A stretch of 64,000 bases of DNA from Anodontia alba (Eukaryota > Mollusca > Bivalvia > Lucinida > Lucinidae), in NCBI GenBank assembly GCA_964016985.1, contig OZ024829.1:71795110-71859109 (forward strand), read 5' to 3'. Under the pieces are notes generated by a model that had not been told where the DNA came from, did not search any database, and saw only the letters and a list, made by a program, of their open reading frames with translations. The stretch's first letter is position 1. The number at the start of each line of letters is the position of its first letter. Below, one piece after another: positions 22,161 through 33,163 of this stretch. The translations under genes and the position numbers were made by a program.

Positions 22161-23239
22161 ACCTATGGACAGAAGTGGTCTTTAGGTTTCAACAGTAAAT
22201 GCCCCAAAGTATCTAATATCATAGGCAGCAGCAATGAGGCCAACATGCTTATAAATAATATAGAGACAAATGCTTTACTAGACACAGGTTCATGTGTTAG
22301 TACAGTCAGCAAGACATTTTATGAAAACAATTTTAAACATCTAGAGCTAGAGTGTTCTGATGGTCAGTCATTGCCATATTTTGGTTATATACAGGCTGAT
22401 ATTCAGTCAATAGATTTTCCTACTGATTATGTACAAAGTTGTATTATATTAGTAGTGCCTGACACTGATTACAATACAAATGTACCAGTGTTATTGGGAA
22501 CTAATGTCCTAGTAGAATTTTTAAACAATTGTAAAGAAAATTTAGGTGTAAATTTTCTTCAGAACGCTAATTTACACACTTCCTGGTATTTAGCATTCAG
22601 ATGTATGGTTGTAAGGGAGTAAGAGTTTAAGAAAAATAAAAACAGGTTAGCAGTTATACGAAGTGCTGAACTTAAAAATATAACTATTCCAGCAAACAGC
22701 ACTGTCACGATACAAGATGTAACTGCTAAAGAACTAGATCACAAACCTACATGTGCTATGTTAGTACAGACAGAAGACTATCATACCAAATGACTTTGAT
22801 GTCACTCCTGCCGTGATAAATTATATTTTTGGGAAAAATGGTATGGTAGATGTACAAATAACAAATGTTACAACTTCAACATTACTGTTCCACCCAGAGC
22901 AGTATTATGTGAGTTACAGCCTGTAAATGTAGACTTAGATTACTCAGTTACAGAATCTGCTGTTACAGAAGAATCACTGTTCGATAAAGTTTCTACTGAA
23001 ACTGTTGGTTTATCAGCACATGAAGTTGAAAAAGTGAAAACACTTTTACTTTAGCATGAAGACATTTTCTCTTCAGGGGACACAGATATAGGACATTGTA
23101 CATTTGTTGAGCATAAAATCAATCTCACAGATGAAACCCCTTTCAAGCAAAGGCACAGGCGTATCCCTCCAGCCATGATCGATGAAGTAAGAGCCCATCT
23201 TGAACACCATGGGCATCAAATGCCGTGTTAGTAAGAAAC
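22161..23239 (+). pseudogene. Ty3/gypsy protease and start of RT, copy 2
   Basis: Duplicate of 12310-13388: retropepsin DTG within ALLDTGSCVS (22245-22622 frame), then broken frames to KQRHRRIPPAMI and NAVLVRNK at about 23239, where the MITE begins. The RT reading resumes at 25593. Confidence 0.75.
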
Positions 23240-23573
23240 AAGCAAATTCCATAGGGAATTTATGACCCCCGCCTTATTTTTATTTGAGCTGTTAAAAATG
23301 AGTAAGTTAACCAGAGGACCATTGGTCCTGTATCACTTTCCTAAGTAATGAAGCAGGAAAAAAACTGAAGCTAACAAGTCTAAGTTAAAAATGTGAAAAA
23401 GTGAAAAAAATAATTCAAGGGTTCTGTTGAAAGCACGTGCATATCTCCGGATCATAATAAAATCACATGTAAAATTTCAGAAAGATAGGTTTAAAACTAC
23501 TTTATATATACTTTCATAGTATTGAAGAATGAAAAGGTTTAAGTTAAAAATGTGAAAAAAAGTATAAAAGTTA

Positions 23574-24899
23574 CGAGTGTCCTGCAGAAAGTTTTGTCAC
23601 TGGGTTCGGATTACTTCAGAGCTACGTTTTATCAAACATATTTTTAATACAAACCTCCAAAGTATTCCCTCTTTACTGAAACACATTTTTGTAACCTTTT
23701 TACCCAGTCGCGAAAAGCAGATAAATAGTCTTCTTTTGGTATCTGTTGGAGATACTGATAAATAGCGCTGCCAAGAGAACTGCTAGACGTATACTTATTT
23801 CCAGAAAGCATTTTCTTAAGCCTTGGAAATAAAAAGAGTCACAGGGACTCAGGTCAGGTGAATAAGGCGGATGCTTTAAAACTTTCACCTTTTCAGAAGC
23901 CAAAAAAGACTTAACAACCTCACACTAATGAGAGGAGGCATTGTCATGTAAAAGGTGGACTCCTGACCATCCTTTGCTTGGTCGTTTCTTATTGTAAAAC
24001 TCTTTCACTTTCTTCAGTACAGAATTCTTGTAGAATCGGCCAGTGACTGTATGACCAGATGGATAAGGCACTTGAACGATGGCCCACTTGAATTAAAGAA
24101 AATTGCGTACAACATCTTTTTATGGTTCTCTTGGCAATACATGGGCGTTTTTGATCTTTTCGCTTCCATTGCTTATTATCAGCCCTTCTTTGTGGCTCAA
24201 ACATGTGCACCCAGGTTTCATCACCTGCTAGCAAGTTAGAAATAACCCGATTATTACTGCCTTTGTATGTTTTCAAGTTTCCGGGCACATTTAAGGCGTT
24301 GTGTCTTTTGCTCCTCAGTGAGTAAATGAGGTACCCACCTAGCGCAAACCTTTCTCAGGTCCAAACGCTTTTTCAGAATTGTTTGCACACTGCCTTCTGA
24401 TATGCCAGTACAACTAGCTATATCTTTGACAGACAATCGCGCGTCCTGTTCGATCACAATCTTTACAGCAGCGATGTTAGCCTTGGTAACAGCGGTTTTA
24501 GGCCTCCCAGGACGGGTATCATCTTCAACAGAAAATTACCCAGATTTAAAAGCTTTAACCGACCTAAAAACTGTGCGCATTGAAATGGTCTGAGGTCCAT
24601 ATATACCGCAGAATTCATTAAATATCTGCTTTGAATCTATATTAAGCCCTATGTGGCATTTAATATAGCTACGAATTTCAGTCTTCTGGTCCATGTTCTA
24701 ATGTAACAATTGGTCAGTGTATATGACTGCATCTATTTCAATTTGAAATAACTCGGTCAGTTGGAAAGCAATTTGCACGAAATAAACGGGTATCGTTAGC
24801 TATTCAACACACCATTAAAGTGCAGTGAAGCATTTTAAAATATACCTGGGATAAAACCAAGGAAGCCTATTAGTGACAGAACTTTTTGCACGTCCCTCG
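23574..24899 (-). mobile_element. mariner family B, copy B2 (full length, decayed)
   Basis: A 1,326-bp element flanked by TA (23572-23573 and 24900-24901), with imperfect inverted ends CGAGKGWCSTGCARAAAG. Transposase fragments on the minus strand, N to C: helix-turn-helix LSVKDIASCTGISEGSVQTI (24254-24457), WVPHLLTEEQK, GDETWVHMFEP (about 24210), a decayed middle, and HPPYSPDLSPCDSF (about 23870). Several frameshifts and a missing HDNAPAH-like block make it inactive. It is only distantly similar to family A. Confidence 0.85.
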
Positions 24900-25384
24900 T
24901 ATTTCAAGATTTTGTAAAAAGCACATGCATATCTTCAGACCATGATTAAGACGCCTGTGAAGTTTTAGAAGGGTCAGTATAAAACTGTAAAAGGAGTTGT
25001 GCTCATAAGGTACTTGCTTCTGACTCGGAATCATGCAAAAAATGTCTAAGTTAAAAAAGCGTGAAAAGTGAAAACAATGATTTAAGGATTCTGTAAAAAA
25101 GCACATGCACATTTTCAAACAATGATTAAAACACCTGTTTCAAAAGGATCGGTACGAGGAGTTGTGCTCACATGGTACCTACTACTGACTTGGAACCATG
25201 TAAAAATTTCTAAGTTAAAAATGTGAAAAAAAAAAAAAAATAATTTAAGGATTTTGTAAAAAGCATGAAGACACCTGTAAAATTTCAGAAAGATTGATTA
25301 AAAACTGTAGGAGGAGTTGCGCTATAAACTACTACTGACTTGGAACCATGCAAAAAATGTCTAAGTTAAAAATGTGAAAAAGTG

Positions 25385-25418
<34 letters not shown>
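25385..25418. repeat. Poly-A tract
   Basis: About 34 A residues within one MITE repeat unit; sister units have a shorter A-run at the same place. Confidence 0.9.
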
Positions 25419-25420
<2 letters not shown>

Positions 25421-25592
25421 AAGGATTCTGTAAAAAGCACATGCACATCTTCAGACCATGATGAAGACACCTGTAAAACTTCAGAAGGATTGGTTAAAAC
25501 TGTAGGAGTTGCGCTCCCTACTATAAACTCGGAATCACGCACCACGGAAAGCATACTACTATGTCCCCTCGCTTTTTCTCGAAAATGCGGGG

Positions 25593-25980
25593 GGCAGAAA
25601 GGATGGTAAGATTAGAATGTGCGTTGACTATAGACAGTTGAATAAAAGAACCACTACAGACTCCTATGCTTCGCCACGAATAGAAGAGATATTAGATACT
25701 TTGTCGGGTTCTAAATACTTTACTGTTCTTGATATGTGTCAGGGTATCACCAGGTTGAAGTATTTGAAGAACATGAGTGTAGGACAGCTTTTACTGTGGG
25801 CCCATTGGGATTTTGGGAGTTTAATCGCTTACCTTTCGGCTTAAATAATTCGCCGGCCACGTATCAATGCAACCAATGCACAAGTTGACATGCGAGAAAT
25901 TAGAAAAGAACAAATGAATGATAGTTTACTTGGTTTCTTGGTAAGAGCTGTCCGTAACAAAAATCGACCTCAGAGATACA
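25593..25980 (+). pseudogene. Ty3/gypsy RT remnant, core deleted
   Basis: The frame 25617-25844 starts with MCVDYRQLNKRTTTDSY, then RIEEILDTLSGSKYF and TVLDMCQG (first catalytic Asp). After a frameshift it continues as a decayed VGPLGFWEFNRLPFGL-type stretch to about 25855. It then jumps, without a YxDD block or RNase H, to the connection region before integrase (about 25880). So roughly the second half of RT and all RNase H are deleted. Confidence 0.7.
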
Positions 25981-25998
25981 TTCTATGAAGATTCAGCT

Positions 25999-26790
25999 AT
26001 GCTGAAATACTTTGATAATTTTAAATTGATTCGAGGCATTCTTTATAGAGAAACAGGCATAGAAAGTGAGAAAAAGTGTCAACTTGTGTTGCCATTGGCT
26101 TTCATAGAGCAAGTATTATCTGGCCTCCACAATGACATGGGTCATCCAAGTAAAGATCGAACTCTCTCTCTTTTACGTGATCGATATTGTGGCCAGGTAT
26201 GACATCAGATACAGAGGCCTGGGTAAGTAATTGTGGAAGATGTATTCGACGAAAGTCAAAAACAGATGTTAGAGCTCCGCTTGTAAATATTACTTCTACT
26301 TATCCTTTAGAGCTTGTCTGTCTAGAATACCTGACACTTGAACCATCAAAAGGTAATATTTCAAATGTGCTAGTTATAACTGATCATTTTTCTAGGTTTG
26401 CATTTGCAATACCTACTAGAAATCAGACTGCAAAAACAACAGTTGTTCTTTATAATGAATTTATTGTCTGTTATGGCACTCCTGCAAGACTTCACTCAGA
26501 TCAAGATGCAAACTTTGAAAGTCAAATTTTAAAAGAGTTGTGTGAAGTCATGGGCATACATAAAAGTAGAACTACTCCATATCATGCATCTGGAAATGGT
26601 ATGACAGAAAGATTTAACAGGACTTTAATTTCCATGTTAGGCACTTTAGATATAGAAAAGAAGAAAAAATGGAAACAGTATATCGCCCCTTTGGCCCAAG
26701 TATACAACTGCATTAAAACAGGAAAGCAGTTTTTCCCCCTTATATGCTTCTTTTTGGCTGAGAACCACGACTTCCGGTTGATTTAGCATT
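25999..26790 (+). pseudogene. Ty3/gypsy integrase with altered active site
   Basis: The zinc-binding domain (LHNDMGHPSKDRT then NCGRC, an HHCC pattern) is at 26125-26245, with one frame change at about 26195 (RDRY/WPGM). The catalytic core shows HSDQDANF (second acidic residue) and GNGMTERFNRTL (Glu, 35 residues later), the usual D-x35-E spacing. The first catalytic Asp, normally in an MDFL/MDYL word, is replaced: the sequence reads CLEYLTLE, with Glu encoded at 26325-26327. A frameshift near 26735 ends the ORF early (26786). In a live element integrase joins the cDNA ends to host DNA. The missing Asp, plus the frameshifts, makes this one inactive. Confidence 0.8.
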
Positions 26791-27690
26791 TGGAATTAAT
26801 ACCAGAAGTGAAGAAACATCTTACACTGAATATGTCTCAAATTTGCAAAACAAAATTAAAGATGCTTTTGAAATAGTAAATAAAAACGCTACAAAATCCA
26901 AAGAAAAGCAAAAGAAAAATTATGATTTAAAAGCACGTGCTGCAAAACTGATTGTAAGAGACAGAGTTTTAGTTAAGATACTGGCACATGATGGTAAGCA
27001 CAAGTTGTCAGATAAATGGGCAGATGAGATATATGTTGTTACAGAACAACCAAACTCTGACATACCCGTTTATAAGGTAAAAAGAGAAGACGGTGAGGGA
27101 ATTGAAAAAAAAACGTCGCACAGGAATCATTTGTTGCATCTTGGAAATACTGGTCAAGATGAAACAAATGATCCAGTAAAACCAATTCCCAAACCAAGAA
27201 AACAAGCACCAAAAACAATGCCTAGATTGAAGCCGAAAGTTTTGTCTGAAGGAACTGTTGGAAAAACAAATTCTGGTTCAGAAGATGAAAGTGAAGATAT
27301 TGTATTTGTAACTACGACAACTGCAAAAGATAACCAATATGATTTTATTGATTATGATGCAGTTACTTCAGGTGATGAAACCATTCTTGAAGGTGGCATC
27401 ATTGAAGAAAGGGGTACCTCCGTGGATGTTGATCCGATGGTTTCTGGGGACACCCAGGTACCAGATCAACAACTGAATATTTTAGGGGAAGATGTTTCTG
27501 GTGACACTGAGGCTGACACCTCAGATGTGAGACCTCAAGAAACTGATTCTTCTTCTATATTATATCGAGCTAGAGGCAATACTTCAGAGATGATGGGGAT
27601 AGTCAAACAGAAAATGAACCACCACCGGTTACTGTCCCAAAACGCTCGTAGGCGTCCGAAAGAAACCTGCATGGCAGGAAAGTGGTGACT
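26791..27690 (+). pseudogene. Ty3/gypsy Pol C-terminal region
   Basis: Continues the integrase in another frame (26843-27688). It has a lysine-rich part (KSKEKQKKNYDLKARA), the GPY/F-like loop region (DRVLVKILAHDGKHKLSDKW, DEIYVVTEQ, PVYKV), and a long acidic/proline tail without a chromodomain that I can recognise. RARGNTSEM and RRRPKETCM near the end look like a decayed RTRxxRRxP-type motif found just before the 3' LTR in related elements. Confidence 0.65.
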
Positions 27691-27832
27691 TTTGTCTGAG
27701 CATAACAAACAAAAAATTGATGCTTCAGTCCCTTTTATCGTCTGCTATAATGTCGGGCTTGGATCCATCAGTTATTTCAGCAAAAGTGAAAGGTATTGGA
27801 GAAACTTTATAGATGACGAGGACGTCATTTCT

Positions 27833-27847
27833 GGAAGAGGGGGACGG
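27833..27847 (+). promoter_or_regulatory. Putative polypurine tract
   Basis: GGAAGAGGGGGACGG, almost all purine, lies directly before TGTAAC, the proposed first bases of the 3' LTR. Confidence 0.5.
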
Positions 27848-29414
27848 TGTAACTGGAGTGAATTTTATTGTTTTTAAAGTATTTTAAAATTCAGTCAGAT
27901 ATGTTGACATTTGATAGTTTCAGGAAATTAATAGTTAAACTCAACTATTAATAGCTATGATTTCATATTTTAGATATTTTAACAAAATATGCCCGAAATG
28001 ATCTTAAAGAGAATTTCTCTTTAAGAATACAGTACTTATAATACCTGTATTGGAAAAATGTGTTTTTGATACACGTTTGGCTGTTAACTGTATGTAAACT
28101 GGTTAGACAAGTAAATGTTTAGTGTAGTGAGTAGTTTTTTCAAAATCTATCTTCTGATTGGCTACTTAGGTACAGACACCTGTAAAATGCATCACAGCTG
28201 CATGTTCTCAGTTGGTCATCAGCTTTAGAAGAGAACACACCACTCATTGACAATGTAGATTTTTTATTCAACTTGGTTTACTGGTTTTGAATTAGATATT
28301 ATAAGAGGTATGTAGCTGCAGATTTTGTAGTATGGAAGTAAGCAGCCGTATTCCTGTAATTCTAGATAATTTGAAATCTTTTCTGAAATTTAGAATTCTC
28401 TTGTATTTCTTGGTCATTTTAACATTAACTCACATCACCAGATGCACTTAACATGTTCTTGTATTGCAGCCCAGCATGATTCTACATTAACCATGGCGTG
28501 AATATAAAAGGGAAGAATGAGTTCAAGCCCATAGCTTGATAAGTTAAGTAGCATAGCTTGGTAAGTTAAGTAGCATTGTTGTGGGGCTCAAATAAATATA
28601 TTTTCAGGCACAATATTACAGTGGACCACGGGTCAGCTGTGTACAGGTATTTTTGAAATATATTTTATATGTGACTTGAGATAAGCCGGCCAGTATTTTA
28701 TTTTAATTAGGTTTTACATAATAACAGGGCTTGTCAATAGTGGTCACCAATAGTGTTTTATTTGCTTTGTCATTTGATTGTCTTATGACAGCCATTTGTA
28801 GATAGTTGAAAGGCAATGCAGTGATTTTAAATATCCTTGTTGACCATAGTAGGCAGGCATTTCTGCAGATTATCCAATTTATTATTTAGCCGGTATGTTT
28901 GCACATCGTCTGGTTAAACCATACTTAAAGAACTGCATGTCTTAAAAGTTCATTGAGTACTTTGAACAAGATTGAGTAAATCAATAGACTATGTTGAGAG
29001 TGCAAGCCATAGCTGGAGTATTGTTCGTGAGGCTTTTATGGCGAGCATAGTAGTATCATGTTTGGGAGATCTACACTGTAGAGCGGCCGATTTGTCTGGC
29101 GGTGTTCTTTGTCGGGTTTTAGGCATAATAATGAAGTCCACGAATATTACCCAGGATACGGTATCAGTGTTTTGTACATGTATTAAAAAAGGAACATGTA
29201 TTAAGGTATAATAGATTTAGTTAGTTTATTTTGGTAAATGAACTTATTAGTTCATTTCTGTATATTTCAGAACTATAAATAGTTCCATATTCATCAACCA
29301 TTTTTTTGTCTGCTGTGTGTTGTCCCTCTGTGTTATATCCATCATGAGACATCAATAAATACTTAATCAATGTAATTTCTCTCGTGCTCTGTATTTTAAA
29401 ACAAACAAGTTACA
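27848..29414 (+). repeat. Putative gypsy 3' long terminal repeat
   Basis: It opens TGTAAC directly after a purine tract and closes GTTACA (29409-29414), the short inverted TG…CA ends of LTRs, with an AATAAA at 29354 near its 3' end. Length is 1,567 bp. I could not find the matching 5' LTR upstream of the gag in 8737-11089, so this is an inference from position and end motifs. Confidence 0.45.
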
Positions 29415-29719
29415 CTGAAATGCTGGAACCTGCTTCAAAACTAAAATTTAGTTGGATGTAATCTCAAAGACGTGGATTTATGCTATATTATACCCACCAT
29501 TTTTGTCTTACATAAGGTATGCAAGCTGGGATGTTGTACGAGGGATGATTGATGTGGACCTTGTATTGAAGGAATTAAGCAGGGCTCCTACTTTCAGCCT
29601 TATTAATCCTTGCCTTTTTTATCCAGATATAGGGTCTGTCCCGTACGAAAGTATGTACATAATGTACGAACGTAACGTACGTACTACGTACGTATGTTCA
29701 CCTTTTATCATCAACCTAG
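29415..29719. other. Non-coding spacer with a short ACGT-rich palindrome
   Basis: No gene seen. 29640-29695 has repeated ACGTAC/GTACGT words (CGTACGTACTACGTACG), a small self-complementary patch. Confidence 0.5.
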
Positions 29720-30660
29720 CCCCTATATTTATTGATTGATTTTGATACAACTTCACACAAATGTTGGGTATGATAATATTTCGAGCGAGTTCGACGTTCA
29801 GGGTCTTGGGCTCAAGGTCAAGGTTACTGGCTATTTCAGAAAAACTTTGTCATCACTCTATTGCCTAAATTTCTCTATGGATTTTAATATAACTTCACAT
29901 AAATATTGGGAATTATAATGGACTTTCTGGCTGCTTGGGTCAAGGTCAAGGTACTGTGGCTATTTTTAGAAAAAAAAACAACAACAACTTTGTTATGGCC
30001 TACATTTGATGACGGATTTCAATATTACTTCATATGTTCGGTATAATATCTTGAGCAAATTTGACTTTCAGGGTGCTAGGCTCAAGGTTAAGGTCGCTGT
30101 GGCTTTTTTTTTTTTTAGAAAAAAAAAAAAAAAAAAAAAAAAAACCCCAAAAAAACAAGAACAAAAAAACAACAACAAAAAACAAAAAAAACTTTGCCAT
30201 CGCTCTAGTGCCTACATTTATCAATGGATTTTAATATAACTTCACATAAATGTTGGGTATGTAATATCTCGAGCAAGTTCAATTTTCAGGATGCTGGGCT
30301 CAAGGTCAAGGTAACTGTGGCTTTTTTTTTTTTTTTAGAAAAAGAAACAACTGTCATCGCTCTAGCCCCTGCATTTATCAATGGATTTTGATATATCTTC
30401 ACATAATTATTGGGTTCTCGAGCAAATGTCTCGAGCGAATTCAACTTTCAGCTTGCTGGGCTCAAGGTCAAGGCAACTGTGGCTATTTTTAGAAAAAAAG
30501 AAAAACGTCATCACTCTAGCCCCTGCATTTATCAATGGATCTTGATATATCTTCATACATTTGTAGGTATGATAATATGTCGAGCAAGTTTGACTTTCAG
30601 GGTCCTGGGCTAAAGGTCGAGGTTGACAAGACTGAAATATTTTCTATCATGTGAGATCTA
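29720..30660 (+). repeat. ~130-bp minisatellite, about six degenerate units
   Basis: Each unit contains ATCAATGGATTTTGATAT, CTTCACATAAATGTTGGG, TCGAGCAA.TT, GGGCTCAAGGTCAAGG, a T/A homopolymer pair, and TTTGTCATCGCTCTAG. The homopolymer segment at 30100-30190 is strongly expanded. The ORFs seen here are by-products. It probably belongs to a tandem-core mobile element whose ends I could not define. Confidence 0.75.
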
Positions 30661-30929
30661 ATCCTTCCAACCTGAAAATCTGAATGTGTACAATACTGTA
30701 CCTTAAAGGTCATACATGACCTTTACATTAAGGTCACAGGCTTTTTGTCTCTTCATTCACATAACTATTATATGTCATCAAATTCTCCAGTTCAGTGTTT
30801 GCCCACTCCAAGTAGTCTGGTGCGAGGGGATTTGCATCGCCTGCGATGCCTTGTTACAGTTATGTAACCAACAGTCAGCATATGTCAAAGTGGTAACACG
30901 TTACGGTAAACAAAATAGACAAAATTGCT

Positions 30930-31600
30930 GAACGCATGGTAATAAGTATTTGTATAAAAAGGGACTACCACCTAAGGCTATTCATGCTGTTATTGCAGCA
31001 ACACTGAGAAAGAATATCACTTCATGTGCTACCATAAAAAAGGATGGTAGCAGAATTTAAGCATGGCAAGGATAGCCTAGAGGTTGATTCCCATTCTGGG
31101 GGGCCTCTTACTGTGACAACTCCCAAAACAGTCACTAAAGTCCATGATATGGTTATGGGCGACAGACAAGTTACAGAGAGATGCATAGCTAGTTCTGTTG
31201 AGATTTCTCAGGAAACAGTGCATTCCATTCTTACAGAAGATCTGAATATGAGAAAACTCTCAGCCTGTTGGGTACCCAGACTTCTGACAGTTGATCAATG
31301 GCACACAAAACAGAATAAGTCGCTTGCTAAGCTGAACCTTTTTGAGACAGATCCTGAAAAGTTTCTGTTGAGGTGTGTGACGATGGATGAAACTTGGGTC
31401 CAACATTTCATACCAGAAACCAAATAACAGTCTAAACAATGGAATCTCCCTGGCTCACCCCGCCAAAGAAGACAAAGTCTGGTTCGACAACTGGGAAGTT
31501 TATCACCTCGGTGTTTTGGATGCTTATGGTATTCTTATGGTAGATTATTTTCAAAAAGATACTTCAGGCGATTGAAATGTCAAGGTCAAATATAAATCAG
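30930..31600 (+). pseudogene. mariner transposase remnant, family C
   Basis: 30960-31020 reads KGLPPKAIHAVIAATL-like. The frame 31044-31427 has VHDMVMGDRQVTERCIASS, HSILTEDLNMRKLSA, WVPRLLT and the first catalytic motif TMDETWV. After a frame change, 31430-31575 has DAYGILMVDYFQKD. The second and third catalytic Asp regions are absent, so it is a 3'-truncated fossil. It belongs to a different mariner subfamily from A and B (WVPRLLT, DETW without a preceding Gly). No terminal repeats found. Confidence 0.8.
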
Positions 31601-32011
31601 TACCTATACCTTCAAATTATGCGATGATGTACATGGGCATGTGAAATATACGACATGTCAGTTGTTGTATTTGTTTACTCGGAACCATAAACAAAAACAG
31701 TAATAAAACATAATTTCGTAATATGAACTTCATCTATATCTTAACACATAGTTAAAGTTTTCCTATAGAAAATTATTTTTTTTCACGTGATAAGGCAGGC
31801 ATGGCTCACAACATGAGCATGCTTTTATCACGCCCGAAGTATGTATAGTCATTCTTTTTTTTATCTAATATGTCAGCTCAGGTTGACAGACCTCTAAAAA
31901 CACCCTCTTGCAATAAAACCGGAAGTCACGTGACTCTTTACGTCGTGTTATATTCAAATTGTGCTCATGTGAATTGGAAAAGGTCAGGCTACCTTACATA
32001 TGTAGGCCGAA
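31601..32011. other. Non-coding segment without recognisable feature
   Basis: AT-rich. It contains GCATGGCTCACAACATGAGCATGC, a weak inverted repeat near 31799. Nothing else could be supported. Confidence 0.4.
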
Positions 32012-32353
32012 GGCTCAAGGTGAGCTATTGTGATTACCCACCGTCCGTCGTCGTCCGTCCGTCCACAATCTTTAAACAACATCTTCACCTAAACCACTGA
32101 TTGGATTTTGACCAAATGTCACAGGAATGATCCTTGGTTGGTCCTTTTTCAAAGTTGTTCAAATGGTTCCGGTCCATTTTATATCTAGGTCACAGGAGCT
32201 AAAAATAGATTTTTTTAAAAACTTGAAAAATCTCCTTGTCAGAAGCCACTGGACCAATTTCAATATAATTTTGCAGAAGTTCCTTTGGTGATCCTCTACC
32301 AAGATTGTTCAAGCCATTTGGATTCGTCAAAAAGCATGGCTGTCAAGGGGGAC

Positions 32354-32378
32354 GGGGGGGGGGGGGGGGGGGGGGGGG
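32354..32378. repeat. Poly-G tract
   Basis: About 25 uninterrupted G within the first H2 core unit. It can form G-quadruplex and is a likely length-error site. Confidence 0.9.
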
Positions 32379-33163
32379 CTTAATTTCCCTATATATCTAT
32401 ATGGAAAACTTTAAAAATTTTCTTGCGAGAAACCACTGGACCGATTTCAATATAACAAAGCAAGAATGTTTCTTTTGTAACCCTCTACCAATATTGTTCA
32501 AGCCGTCATGATTTGTCAAGAAACATGGCCGCCAGGGGGCGGGGCTTATTTTCCCTATATATCTATATAGAAAAAAAAAAGGTAAGAGAAAAGTCCAGGG
32601 AGTGCCACAATCATAAACCGCAGCCCTTGCCAGGCCCCAAGAGGAAGAGGAAACCGACAAATCCAAACAAGCACAAATCGAACAAACACACGAAAAGCAC
32701 TAAGATTAGCTCTCTCTTCCCCAAGCGAGGTAATTGCAATGCTAAAAGGACTGAAAAACACAAGAACAAAATGACACAAAGTAAGATATAAAACAAATCG
32801 CCTCGTAGAATAAACCACAAAGCAACAAAGAGTAAGACTAACACCGGGACCACCGCCTTCAGTAGAGTAAACCACCGGGGGTGGGGTTTAAAGCACTTTT
32901 ACAGATATAGCCAACTTCACCCTGGGTCCCGATGCTACTCTTAATACAGAAATACATAAAAAAAATTCGGTTCGTATAAAGGCTCCCAACTCAGTCAATG
33001 CATCAAAGCGAAAACATAAAAATCAAATTAATCACTATAATAAACAAAGACGAGTACTCACGGCAAAATCTACTGTATGCCAGAGTAAATGAAAACCAAT
33101 AGTTGAACCACGGCGGGCTAAGCCAAAGACATATCGTCAAGCCCCAACCCACTGGTTAAAGTT

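Larger units (their letters stand above)
14592..24442. repeat. Tandem duplication unit 2 (9,851 bp)
   Basis: This is the second copy of 4467-14591, directly abutting it. At the junction the mariner B1 sequence …GCGC is joined to GTCTTTCTTCC of the DIRS RT. The same GTC trinucleotide stands at both parental breakpoints (4467-4469 and 24443-24445), so 3 bp of microhomology is present. Unit 2 is 274 bp shorter, through a deletion in the DIRS end offset by one extra G. Confidence 0.9.
23240..25592. mobile_element. Tandem-repeat MITE inserted in gypsy RT (complete copy)
   Basis: The termini TTTATGACCCCCGCC (about 23259) and GCGGGGGGCAG (25587-25597) are inverted repeats. The interior holds about six units of ~155-165 bp (GATTCTGTAAAAAGCACATGCA, ATGAAGACACCTGTAAAA, GGAGTTGCGCTC), with a mariner inserted in the middle (23574-24899). 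The host reading is interrupted between NAVLVRNK and KDGKIRMCV. AGAAA is present at both edges and may be the target duplication. Poly-A tracts at 25228-25242 and 25385-25418 lie within units. Confidence 0.6.

Noticed and set aside
28972..29211. 79-codon frame inside the putative 3' LTR
   Set aside because: No domain, not repeated elsewhere in the window; more likely chance.
30100..30190. Poly-A tract as a retrogene tail
   Set aside because: It lies inside every unit of a minisatellite at the same place, so it is unit expansion and not a transcript tail.
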